Shown here in pieces: positions 1-7,170 of a stretch of DNA of 64,000 nt. A program made the translations under genes and the position numbers. Within the stretch, counting starts at the first letter, position 1, and each line of letters begins with the position of its first letter. The stretch spans positions 1 to 64,000 of the forward strand of contig NZ_JAQSDZ010000006.1 of assembly GCF_029946165.1 (NCBI RefSeq). Direction: 5' to 3'. The notes under the pieces are model-generated. The model was not told the origin of the DNA. It did not search any database and saw nothing but the letters and a program-made list of their open reading frames with translations. Source of the DNA: Methylotenera sp. (GTDB lineage Bacteria; Pseudomonadota; Gammaproteobacteria; Burkholderiales; Methylophilaceae).

Positions 1-52
1 CACCCTTGAATTAATGCACTCAAACTGCATTTACACAGAATTATTTACAGGC

Positions 53-733
53 TCATGAATCAGTTCTAAGTACTTCAAGTAAATTACCTAACTGTATGTC
101 ATTCATATAACGTTCTACCTTGTTATCTTCTGCAAACATATGAATACGACTAGCTGGGTTCTTATCCAACATCTCCCATTCCACTGCCAAGTTAAGCATG
201 TGTCTAATTAACTTAATATGGTGGTTAGCCGTTGCTGCAGCCAAGCCTTCTGTCATCAATCCTGAATGAAAAGTTTGAATCTGCAAGCGTGTTACTTGAT
301 TTAAGCGTTTGTCACCAAATACAGCCTTGATACGAAGACGATAAAGTTCTTCGTCACGGTCCCAACTACGTTTATGTTGTTTCACATAAGGTAGATAGTG
401 GTCTGTGAACAATTCATCAAGCGTAATCACTGCTTTTCTGGATTTTTCTTCAGCACGAGGGTCTGCCCCTAAAGCAATTTCTGCTTTGAGTGCTTTAACT
501 TTAGTTCTAGCCATAGCCAAACTCATGTCAACAGTACGGCCAATTTTCTGGTGACAGGACTTACCATTTGCATCTTTATAACGAAGATAGTAAGTGCCGT
601 TACCATTGCTTGATTCTCTAACTTCAACGTACAAACCATTACGCTCATCAGAGACAAGTTCAACCCTGCTAGGTCCAGCATAAGTATGCAAACTGTGATC
701 AATGAGGTGCTGCGTTAATTTTATAATTGCCAT
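53..733 (-). pseudogene. Tyrosine recombinase (integrase), N-terminal part only
   Basis: The 226-aa product looks like the N-terminal half of a P4-type phage/ICE integrase: an arm-type DNA-binding domain at about residues 1-95 (with the GRTVDMSLAMARTKV segment) and a SAM-like core-binding domain at about 105-200. Family members are usually 380-420 aa. Here a TGA closes the frame right after the core-binding domain, before the catalytic Arg/Lys/His/Arg/Tyr set, and the remaining 52 bases to the window edge contain stops in all three frames. The gene is therefore probably truncated or frameshifted, although the missing left flank prevents proof. I chose the ATG at 733 because AAGGAG lies 7 bases upstream; a longer in-frame start at 802 lacks this. 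It lies 10 bases downstream of the 744-1076 gene and should be co-transcribed with it. Confidence 0.62.
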
Positions 734-743
734 ACTTAACTCC

Positions 744-1076
744 TTAGTTTGTGAGTAATTGATAACGTTTAGTTGGGCTTCGCTTGTACTGGACAAATTC
801 AAAGGGAAATTGACCGTGATAGATCATGTGAGCAAAGCATCTGCCTGCAATTCTTCTAGTAAATGCATTATCTAAAAGCGCCCAAAACTCATCACCACAA
901 ATTAAACGCAATCTGTATAACTTTTCATGCTGAAGATGAGTAATAGAATCGCCAACCTGTTTTTCAACTGCGTCATACAATGCCACTGGGGCCTTATAGC
1001 CTCCGAAAAGATCTATGTTTTTAACAGGGGTAATTTCTGAACGAGTTGCTATAATTTGCTGAGTTTGATGTTTCAT
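744..1076 (-). CDS. Small island protein, unknown function (EFW-motif family)
   Basis: This 110-aa soluble protein has no domain I can name. It starts at an ATG with AGGA 5 bases upstream and its stop codon overlaps the ribosome binding site of the integrase gene, so the two are probably one transcript. The C-terminal half contains a GDEFWALLDNAF segment followed by GRCFAHMIYHGQFPFEF. The same arrangement (EEFWDSL, then GPCFLMLIENH) appears in the 2620-2871 gene, and both share a preceding Tyr-x-x-Pro-x-x-[Leu/Phe] segment, so the two look like diverged paralogs on either side of the VapE gene. Position suggests a role in element maintenance or excision control, but that is inference from context only. 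Confidence 0.72.
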   Translation of the reverse strand: MKHQTQQIIATRSEITPVKNIDLFGGYKAPVALYDAVEKQVGDSITHLQHEKLYRLRLICGDEFWALLDNAFTRRIAGRCFAHMIYHGQFPFEFVQYKRSPTKRYQLLTN

Positions 1077-1114
1077 GTTTGTCCTAATTTGATAAATTTA
1101 AAATACATTCCACT

Positions 1115-1157
1115 CCCCCCCCACCTAATACTCTGAACCGTGGGGGGGGTGGGGGGG
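1115..1157. repeat. C8/G8 inverted repeat (strong hairpin)
   Basis: A perfect 10-bp inverted repeat pairs CCCCCCCCAC (1115-1124) with GTGGGGGGGG (1140-1149), with a 15-base loop; a further run of seven G follows at 1151-1157. It sits between the VapE gene and the next gene of the same leftward operon. In mRNA it would form a very stable GC hairpin without a following U tract, so it is more likely an mRNA-processing or stability element, or a G-quadruplex-capable site, than a canonical terminator. Confidence 0.7.
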
Positions 1158-1174
1158 TAAATGCAGACCAATAT

Positions 1175-2533
1175 TTAATAAAGGTCTGAGTCTGAGATGC
1201 TGGTAATTTGAGGTGAGTTTTTGAAAGGTACGCGCCACTTCATATACCCCTGAATTTTCTTAGGGCTACCTAAGAACTCTCGAAGTACACCACCACATTC
1301 ACGCATTTGTTGATTGGTAGGAAACTTGAACTGTAGGCGCTGCAGCAATTGACTTGGGCTCATGGCTTCAAGGCCATTTTCGTTGATGCGTGCTAAATCT
1401 AATACGTCCAAAACACGCTCGCGAATAACGCTAGTTACCCGATGATCTTTGTTATGCAGCTCAAGTAGTGCCTCTTCGTCCTTGGTTAGCCACCATTGTT
1501 GATTATTTGAAAAATCAATCGCTAATTGTGCAAACAACTGCTGCATATCAATGCCATGGTTATAGTTAATCTCAGTAACAGGTATAGTCCAGAATCTGGA
1601 GTTACCAGTAGAATCAATCAAAAATTCATGTTCATTGACAGTTGCGCAAAAAACGGTGCGTCTAGGATATTCAGAGTCGGCCTTACCGTAGGGTCTGCGT
1701 AATTTATCGTAGTCTGCGGTTAAAAACCCTTTTAGCCTGGCGATGTCCTTCTTAAAACTTGAATCTAGTTCACCTATTTCAACAATCCAGTGACTAACCG
1801 CAGTGATAATGGAATCTTTGTTGCTAGCATCAAGATGATGATCTAGCTTTATGAAAGCCTCGCGCAATAGATCATTTGGAATCAATGCGCTAATCCAACT
1901 CGTTTTGCCCATAGACTGTGATCCTTGTAATGTAAGGACACCACGTGCTTTAAATCCATTAGGTTTAAGCGCTGCTGCAACAGCACTTAACGCCCATCTA
2001 TACATCAATGTTGTTTTAAGATGTTTTGGAAAGTCAGGGTGGTGAGTTAGCGTTGCATAAAATAGTTCAAGTCGGTCACGACCATCCCATGATTTACTAA
2101 GAATCCAGCTTTGCACTGGATTAATTTGATTCATGTCACCAATTACTTCAATGAAATTTGCTATTTGTGCCGTTGGAAGGCCATTTAAATTGGCCAAGCT
2201 ATAAATATATGCTAAACCAGTACTAGCATTAGTTCCTTCTGCATACGGGATAATGATGGAATGATTTTTATTGATTACGTTGTAACTAACTTTAATTCCA
2301 TAGCCATCCAATAAAAAAATAGTATTCTCTATTGTGCCTAACAATAACTGACTACCGTTTTTAGGCGGATGAGGGAATGCGTTAGCCACTAGAGCAGAGA
2401 TGTGTTTAGATTTATTAAATACACTTAAATCGGGGTGCATCTCATCCATTACTTTTGGTAAGCTTTTTTCATCTAGGTGAAGTAGCGAATTGAGAGGGGG
2501 TGGTTTCAAGTTATTAGCTATATTGTTGCCCAT
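1175..2533 (-). CDS. VapE-family P-loop helicase/primase protein
   Basis: The 452-aa product matches the virulence-associated E (VapE, PF05272) family of P-loop ATPases found in phages, satellites and integrative elements, where they act as replicative helicase-like proteins near the element's origin. Visible motifs are Walker A GSQSMGKTS (residues 204-212), a Walker B-like HWIVEIGELD (about 248-257), and the family segment FCATVNEHEFLIDSTGNSRF (about 295-314) with a likely arginine finger in NSRFW. The N-terminal 100 residues lack an obvious primase domain. The start ATG has AAGGAT 6 bases upstream. It is the largest gene of the leftward int operon and identifies this segment as a mobile-element replication module. 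Confidence 0.9.
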   Translation of the reverse strand: MGNNIANNLKPPPLNSLLHLDEKSLPKVMDEMHPDLSVFNKSKHISALVANAFPHPPKNGSQLLLGTIENTIFLLDGYGIKVSYNVINKNHSIIIPYAEGTNASTGLAYIYSLANLNGLPTAQIANFIEVIGDMNQINPVQSWILSKSWDGRDRLELFYATLTHHPDFPKHLKTTLMYRWALSAVAAALKPNGFKARGVLTLQGSQSMGKTSWISALIPNDLLREAFIKLDHHLDASNKDSIITAVSHWIVEIGELDSSFKKDIARLKGFLTADYDKLRRPYGKADSEYPRRTVFCATVNEHEFLIDSTGNSRFWTIPVTEINYNHGIDMQQLFAQLAIDFSNNQQWWLTKDEEALLELHNKDHRVTSVIRERVLDVLDLARINENGLEAMSPSQLLQRLQFKFPTNQQMRECGGVLREFLGSPKKIQGYMKWRVPFKNSPQITSISDSDLY

Positions 2534-2619
2534 TACTTATCCTTTTGATTTTTAAACTTAGTTCGATAGAGGCCTAAATTAAATTAGGCACTCTTCTTAG
2601 ATATAAAATATCGAGAAAT

Positions 2620-2871
2620 TTAATTGATACGTAATAAGTGGTTTTCTATCAGCATCAGAAAACAAGGACCAACAACTTGGCTTTCTTCAAGTGTTAAGCT
2701 ATCCCAAAATTCTTCTGTGCAATATTCGTTAATTAAAGAAACTGCCTCATTATCGATAAAGTATTTACTAACTTCGGCGTGTAACCGCTTCAAAAAATGC
2801 ATAGGAACTAAGTAATCACCGATAATGAAAAAATTATTTGTTGATTGATATAAATTAGATTGAATGTTCAT
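2620..2871 (-). CDS. Small island protein, unknown function (EFW-motif family)
   Basis: This 83-aa protein starts at an ATG with GGGAG 7 bases upstream and lies 86 bases before the VapE gene on the same strand. Its C-terminal half, CTEEFWDSL then GPCFLMLIENH, resembles the corresponding segment of the 110-aa protein at 744-1076, suggesting a shared fold. There is no signal peptide or membrane helix. No function can be assigned; position upstream of the helicase gene suggests an accessory role in the element's replication or regulation. Confidence 0.7.
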   Translation of the reverse strand: MNIQSNLYQSTNNFFIIGDYLVPMHFLKRLHAEVSKYFIDNEAVSLINEYCTEEFWDSLTLEESQVVGPCFLMLIENHLLRIN

Positions 2872-3044
2872 TTGTTACTCCCGTTTAAGTTTTGATTAAC
2901 GATTCCAACTAAATGATGGTTTCGCATTACAGGAGATGTTAGTAATAAGTTATTAAGCGACTTTCCACCAGCATCTCTTAATATATACACGTTACTAGTA
3001 ACATTTTTCTGATTATTATTTGCAATAAATTTAATAATTAACAT
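2868..3044 (-). CDS. Possible small island protein
   Basis: A 58-aa reading frame overlaps the start of the next gene by ATGA, the arrangement expected for translational coupling. It contains a SPVMRNHHLVGI segment somewhat like the SPVMR stretch of small phage-satellite (Ash/Icd-like) proteins, but the resemblance is short. No ribosome binding site is visible before the ATG at 3044, and a TTG at 3053 is an alternative start. The AT-rich composition makes a chance frame possible, so confidence is low. Confidence 0.35.
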   Translation of the reverse strand: MLIIKFIANNNQKNVTSNVYILRDAGGKSLNNLLLTSPVMRNHHLVGIVNQNLNGSNK

Positions 3045-3170
3045 ACAAAACAATAAGTTATAAACTAAATATTTTTATTAATTAATTTTCCACATAATGG
3101 TTACTGGTAACTTTTAATGTGAGCTGCTCATTGGCTATATCGAAAAAAGATTAAGTGCTATTAAGGAATT

Positions 3171-4052
3171 TTGAAATTGGGTACATCAATCACTGTAGAA
3201 AATGCTGTCGCACTAATGATTAATATGGACTTCATCCCCGACGGGGAAACTGTTCTTAGCATGACTGAAGCATATTTAGAAATAGCATCTGTGGATTATG
3301 AAAAGGCTTTAAGTACTGATGAATTTCAGCTTAAACTTCTTGAAAATCGAATGAAAGCTTGCACGATAAGGCGTGATCTAGCGATTTTGCTTAAAGAGTC
3401 ACTTTTTGAAGACGCAACCTATACTGAAGATACACTGATTGAATGTGCAGAATATTCTACTGATGAAAACCCGCTTGTAACGCTGGAGAGTTTGATTGAT
3501 TGGGCTTTTGATCGCTTTGGAATTGCCATTTCAAACGAAACAAATTCTGTACATGAAAAACCAAACGCAGTTATCAACACACAATTACCTAGCTGGGAGA
3601 ATGTCACAATCAAAATTTATGCAGGCCATAAGCTTGGTTATGCAATTGGGAACGGCACTTATATACGCGTTTCTTTTATGGATATAGGTTTAATGGGTAA
3701 GCGTAAACTTGAACCAAATCATCTTGGTGTAACGTTAATAGTGTTGAGCCTCAGAAGAAAGTACCCACCAACCAAAACCCTTGAGGGCAAACATAAAACT
3801 ATTATTTCAAAGCTTAAAAAGTCACTTATACAACTTACAAAATTATCTGGAGATCCTTTCTATAAACCAAATGAAACGGATGGATATAAACCCAAATTCA
3901 CTATAATCGATGACAGAAGAAATAGCGATGAGCGAGCTAAAAAAGAAGCAATCCATGTGCACATGGATGCAAAACCCAAAGACTTCGGTGACGTGTATGA
4001 TGATGCTAATGGCGACGAGGCTGATGACTGGCTACAGGAAAATGGTGGCTAG
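3171..4052 (+). CDS. Hypothetical island protein, 293 aa
   Basis: This is the only rightward gene in the first 7 kb and is divergent from the VapE/int operon. I do not recognise the family. The protein is soluble: a helical N-terminal half (about 1-130), a possible beta-rich middle (about 145-200), a Lys-rich helical stretch (about 205-230) and a very acidic tail rich in Asp/Glu. It begins with TTG codons: the TTG at 3171 is 3 bases after AAGGAATT and the TTG at 3177 is 9 bases after AAGGA, so the true start may be six bases further in. Divergence from the replication operon makes a regulatory or partner role possible, without direct evidence. Confidence 0.72.
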   Translation: MKLGTSITVENAVALMINMDFIPDGETVLSMTEAYLEIASVDYEKALSTDEFQLKLLENRMKACTIRRDLAILLKESLFEDATYTEDTLIECAEYSTDENPLVTLESLIDWAFDRFGIAISNETNSVHEKPNAVINTQLPSWENVTIKIYAGHKLGYAIGNGTYIRVSFMDIGLMGKRKLEPNHLGVTLIVLSLRRKYPPTKTLEGKHKTIISKLKKSLIQLTKLSGDPFYKPNETDGYKPKFTIIDDRRNSDERAKKEAIHVHMDAKPKDFGDVYDDANGDEADDWLQENGG

Positions 4053-4140
4053 TTCATGCTAAGTTAAATAGTTTTTGCTCTCGGCTCTTCGATTTACCGC
4101 AATAGCGACAGTCGTTATGACACAACGCATTATGGATATT

Positions 4141-4167
4141 TTGCAGAATTCGTTTTAAATTCTGCAA
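4141..4167. repeat. Perfect 10-bp inverted repeat between convergent genes
   Basis: TTGCAGAATT (4141-4150) and AATTCTGCAA (4158-4167) form a perfect inverted repeat with a 7-base loop. It lies in the 172-bp gap between the rightward 293-aa gene and the leftward antirestriction gene. No T tract follows in either direction, so it is not a typical intrinsic terminator. A second short palindrome, ACCGT-T-ACGGT, is at 4197-4207. Confidence 0.55.
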
Positions 4168-4224
4168 TGCTTCACGATGGTGACATTTATCATTTTACCG
4201 TTACGGTTAATTTAGCGGCAAAAC

Positions 4225-4641
4225 CTAATCAATAGCACCCAAAATTGCACCAGCCTCATCATGCTCCAGCATAAACTCACGCAACCAGTGATAATGATTA
4301 GCGCATATTTCAGCAAATTTTTGATTGTTACTAAACGACAAATGACTGTAAGCATACAAACAAGCTGTAATACCTAATGCATCTGCTGATAATTGACCTT
4401 GATAACCATTCTCACAGCTGACTTGAAACGCATCATCAGAACATGGTGCCATGTAAAAGCCATCATTACTTAAAGCGTAAAACTCCCAATAAGCGCCATT
4501 GTATTTCTCGGATATATTACTAGTGATGGAATAAATAGTAGGTTCTATATTGAGTGGAAAACGAATGCCAAATAAATCTGAGGTATGTTGAATACGTAAC
4601 TTGTCAGCGACTTGCTGACGAGTAATTTTTAACTGTGTCAT
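4225..4641 (-). CDS. Antirestriction protein, KlcA/ArdB family
   Basis: The 138-aa product matches the ArdB/KlcA antirestriction family (PF03230), small proteins carried on plasmids and integrative elements that relieve type I restriction of incoming DNA. The diagnostic segment YNGAYWEFYALSNDGFYMAP (about residues 40-60) and the GQLSADALGI segment (about 75-90) are clear, and the length is close to the 140-145 aa family norm. The start ATG has AGGAG 7 bases upstream; an in-frame extension to 4719 would run back through the G-rich intergenic repeat and is rejected. It heads a group of small leftward genes and supports the view that this region moved by horizontal transfer. Confidence 0.9.
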   Translation of the reverse strand: MTQLKITRQQVADKLRIQHTSDLFGIRFPLNIEPTIYSITSNISEKYNGAYWEFYALSNDGFYMAPCSDDAFQVSCENGYQGQLSADALGITACLYAYSHLSFSNNQKFAEICANHYHWLREFMLEHDEAGAILGAID

Positions 4642-4670
4642 AAATGAACTCCTAAAGTTTGTAGATAGTT

Positions 4671-4779
4671 GCCACCCCCACCCACCCCACTTACAACAGA
4701 CGTGCAAAATCCTCCACATAGTGCCGGATCGTTTTTTAGTGTGGTGTGTTTTAGTTGGTAGGTGGTGGGAGGGGTAGGA
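4671..4779. repeat. G/C-rich complementary pair flanking a gap
   Basis: A C-rich block at 4671-4690 (CCACCCCCACCCACCCCAC) and a G-rich block at 4757-4779 (with GGTGGTGGGAGGGGTAGG) flank 66 bases of ordinary sequence. The blocks can pair imperfectly (about 12 bp with one bulge). They lie between the antirestriction gene and the small gene upstream of it. The organisation resembles the C8/G8 hairpin at 1115-1157 in the same island. Confidence 0.45.
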
Positions 4780-4787
4780 AGATGAAG

Positions 4788-4955
4788 TTAATGGTTGAAG
4801 GCAAGTGATGTGCTTGGGTAGTTCTGCCAGCCATACACATCATCTGTATCAATGTGATGCATGACTTGATGATTGATTGCATCTGTTAGTGCCTCATCTG
4901 GTAAATCCCAAGCTAGAACGACTTCAATGGCTTCTAGGTAATGTTGGCGGAACAT
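4788..4955 (-). CDS. Small conserved-looking island protein, 55 aa
   Basis: The 55-aa acidic protein starts MFRQHYLEAIEVVLAWDLPD and is preceded by AAAGGAG 8 bases before its ATG, which decides the start over an in-frame ATG at 5012. It has no signal peptide or membrane helix. It lies immediately upstream of the antirestriction gene, in the position where small unknown proteins commonly accompany KlcA/ArdB genes. No function can be assigned. Confidence 0.65.
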   Translation of the reverse strand: MFRQHYLEAIEVVLAWDLPDEALTDAINHQVMHHIDTDDVYGWQNYPSTSLAFNH

Positions 4956-5133
4956 AGATATTTCTCCTTTTAATTTTGCATCTGTTAATAAAGTGAATTG
5001 CAATTGCTGCAAGTGAGATAAAACTGAGTGGAAATGCTAAAAACAGTAGGATGAATAAAAAAATCCCAAACTTTCGGGTGGTCTCGAAAAGTAGGCACAG
5101 AAAAGTAATCACGACTAAGGTGACAAACTCCAT
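4924..5133 (-). CDS. Small membrane protein, 69 aa
   Basis: This frame encodes a short hydrophobic protein with two likely transmembrane stretches, roughly residues 2-16 and 22-48, then a basic tail (RCKIKRRN). GGAG lies 6 bases before the ATG. It overlaps the start of the 55-aa gene downstream by 32 bases in another frame, which suggests translational coupling but also weakens the case. The function is unknown. Confidence 0.45.
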   Translation of the reverse strand: MEFVTLVVITFLCLLFETTRKFGIFLFILLFLAFPLSFISLAAIAIHFINRCKIKRRNIYVPPTLPRSH

Positions 5134-5302
5134 AGGTAACTCCGGATTGTTAAAAATTAAGGGTATATTTGAGGTTCAAGGTCGGTATAAGACCGGTATA
5201 ACTATTTTGTTTCGTTGCGAAACTGAAAGGGCCTTGCCTGGCTTGGGATTACGGACGATTAATTTTTTGGAGCGGCGGACTTCAACTACAACGTAGAGAA
5301 AT

Positions 5303-5827
5303 TTAAGACTGATTAGCTGCCAATTTTTCTAATTTCTTGGCTAACCTAGCTTGGCCTTTATGCTTAACTGGGCCAGCCTCAAATAACTCAACACGCTTGT
5401 GCTTCTTTCGGGGTTTGGGTTCAACTTGGATATTGGTATCAGATGCAATCAGTAGATTGATTTGTGTGATGAAGGGATCAGGGTCGGTGGCTGCGTAACA
5501 ACGTTGATTGTCTTCGTGGATGCCTACTAGACCTTCTTTTAATAATGCAGCTAGCAAGAATGCTGGTGTGTTGACAGACTTACCATTGAATATGCCGTAT
5601 AAAACAAATGAGGTAGTGGGCTTTCTGCCTTGTTCAATGGCTTGCTGTACTGTCTTGAACGATATCCACTCTGTGCTAAAGAAACCTCCACCACTGTTTT
5701 CATATACCCGAAAATAGATGTCATGTTCTGCATTGCAGCCAATGTGATAAGTAATTTTATGTTTACCTGAAACATTGGTAGTGGTACCAATTTTGACGAT
5801 ACGATTTGGTGCTACTGGATTGCTCAT
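5303..5827 (-). CDS. Hypothetical island protein, 174 aa
   Basis: The ATG at 5827 has AAGGAT 7 bases upstream and is preferred to the ATG at 5872. The first 75 residues look beta-rich, with a FRVYENSGGGFFSTEWISF segment. The middle contains a hydrophobic helix with LLAALLKEGLVG. The last 45 residues are strongly basic (KPRKKHKR, then KHKGQARLAKKLEKL), which would suit nucleic-acid binding. I do not recognise the family. It lies in the run of leftward small genes associated with the antirestriction gene. Confidence 0.7.
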   Translation of the reverse strand: MSNPVAPNRIVKIGTTTNVSGKHKITYHIGCNAEHDIYFRVYENSGGGFFSTEWISFKTVQQAIEQGRKPTTSFVLYGIFNGKSVNTPAFLLAALLKEGLVGIHEDNQRCYAATDPDPFITQINLLIASDTNIQVEPKPRKKHKRVELFEAGPVKHKGQARLAKKLEKLAANQS

Positions 5828-5902
5828 ATTAGTGATCCTTAGTTTAAGATTGTTAGTTAAAACGTACTTCATATAAGATGGCTAAAAAGCCGCAGGACTA
5901 GA

Positions 5903-6397
5903 TCAGGCATTATTTGTTAGTTCGATATGTTCGGTCACTCTCGCTGCTTTCCATAGATGTTTAGGTACGTAATAGACGGAGCCACCAGCATTGTTCCAAC
6001 ACATGAGAAACATTGCCCATAGAGGCTCACTAGTAGCCTCAGGTAAATAACAACAGCTATCCCATACCATAGGTAGGTCAGTGACATTTGGCCAAGCGCC
6101 ATCATGAGTTTCTGCCCATTCAAAATCACAGCCTACAATTTGCTTGAGGTCATCTTCAGACTCGCAGACATACATATAACCTCCTAGATATTCTGAATAA
6201 TCATAAGCAGCTTCGGGTTGTAGTAGTAGCCAGTGGAGATGGTCATTGTTGATAGTTAGAGGGCTGTCTACTGGTGAACAAGAGGTGTTACTACACAAAC
6301 CTAGCATGACGATTGCTTGCTCTTGGAGTAGTCGGAAGGGAATTAAGTCTTGCTGGTATTGCTGATAGGTTTCTTTGAAGTGGTGACTGGTAATCAT
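5903..6397 (-). CDS. Hypothetical island protein, 164 aa
   Basis: The 164-aa acidic, Trp- and Cys-containing soluble protein starts at an ATG with AAGGAG 5 bases upstream. The C-terminal half contains WDSCCYLPEATSEPLWAMF and NNAGGSVYYVPKHLW. I do not recognise it, but the phrase about an aligned tail (NNAGG-x-x-YYVP) resembles acidic accessory proteins carried with antirestriction genes on mobile elements. The gene directly follows an intrinsic-terminator-like hairpin whose T tract ends about 12 bases before the ribosome binding site, so expression may be attenuated from upstream. Confidence 0.7.
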   Translation of the reverse strand: MITSHHFKETYQQYQQDLIPFRLLQEQAIVMLGLCSNTSCSPVDSPLTINNDHLHWLLLQPEAAYDYSEYLGGYMYVCESEDDLKQIVGCDFEWAETHDGAWPNVTDLPMVWDSCCYLPEATSEPLWAMFLMCWNNAGGSVYYVPKHLWKAARVTEHIELTNNA

Positions 6398-6415
6398 AAA
6401 TCTCCTTGGTATAGA

Positions 6416-6451
6416 CGTAAAAAAGCCCGTATACCAGGATGGCATACGGGC
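6416..6451 (-). terminator. Intrinsic terminator / possible attenuator
   Basis: On the minus strand GCCCGTAT pairs with ATACGGGC (plus-strand 6425-6432 and 6444-6451; 8-bp perfect stem, 11-base loop) and is followed directly by TTTTTT. It lies 38 bases beyond the stop of the 6489-7013 gene and just before the ribosome binding site of the 5903-6397 gene. Confidence 0.85.
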
Positions 6452-6488
6452 GAATACTTAGATGGATTTTAGACTTCTGACAATACTA

Positions 6489-7013
6489 TCAAAACTTCCT
6501 GTTGCTATCCTTTTCTGATTTTAATGCAGTTGCTTCTTTCATTTTTTCGGAGGAAAGCATTAACAACATACCACTATCTATACGGCCAGCAATAGATTGG
6601 ATAGTTAAAATATTCCCTAGAGTATCAGTCCATGAAATTTGACTAGACTTATACTCTACACCTAAACGATTTCTGATTGGAGCCTCCACAGTAAAAGTGG
6701 GCGGTCCAAATTTCTCAGTAAAGCCTTTGCTAAGTGTGTCAAATATTACGAGATTTGAGTCTTTAGTAAGATCGCTGTTTAAAGGGCAAGAAAATTCATC
6801 TAAAGTGTCATTCCTAAATTTAGCAGAACAAATTAGCTTATATCCACCTATTTCCATTAGGGCAGATGTGCCTTTGTTTGATAAAGCTATAGCCTTATAT
6901 TCGGCTAATGTCGTCAGACTTGGAGTTAATCCAATCACCTCAATTTGCTCTGTGCTAGCAATAACAAGAGATGAATACAAATACAACATTGCTATAACCG
7001 GTTTTCTAATCAT
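6489..7013 (-). CDS. Exported protein of unknown function
   Basis: The 174-aa product begins with MIRKPVIAMLYLYSSLVIAS, a plausible Sec signal peptide, and should be periplasmic. The mature part (about 155 aa) contains two Cys residues (about positions 62 and 76) that could form a disulfide, and a GFTEKFGPPTF segment typical of proteins assayed for residue-pair changes in DUF-type periplasmic domains, but no named domain is evident. The gene is alone on its transcript: a terminator hairpin follows its stop codon. Its C-terminal residues are charged and probably disordered. Confidence 0.7.
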   Translation of the reverse strand: MIRKPVIAMLYLYSSLVIASTEQIEVIGLTPSLTTLAEYKAIALSNKGTSALMEIGGYKLICSAKFRNDTLDEFSCPLNSDLTKDSNLVIFDTLSKGFTEKFGPPTFTVEAPIRNRLGVEYKSSQISWTDTLGNILTIQSIAGRIDSGMLLMLSSEKMKEATALKSEKDSNRKF

Positions 7014-7170
7014 TAAATTTCCTTTTTTTATTAATATAGTAATTAACTTCCATACATCTTTAAAATAGAGTTAGGCACAGCCATTTAGATATGAATCACC
7101 TTAATCAGTATTAATTTATTATTACTTGTGATTGCTGCTATCAACTGTGCCATTTCATAAAAGGACTTTT

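Noticed and set aside
1-60. Direct repeat of the tRNA 3' end at the left edge (att site)
   Set aside because: No copy of the tRNA 3' sequence was found within the first 12 kb, so attL/attR are not both in the window.
4231-4800. Longer antirestriction protein starting at 4719
   Set aside because: The extension translates through the G-rich intergenic repeat and lacks a ribosome binding site, whereas the internal ATG has one.
5051-5296. Rightward 81-aa frame between two leftward genes
   Set aside because: It overlaps the ends of two plausible leftward genes, has low complexity and lacks a good ribosome binding site.
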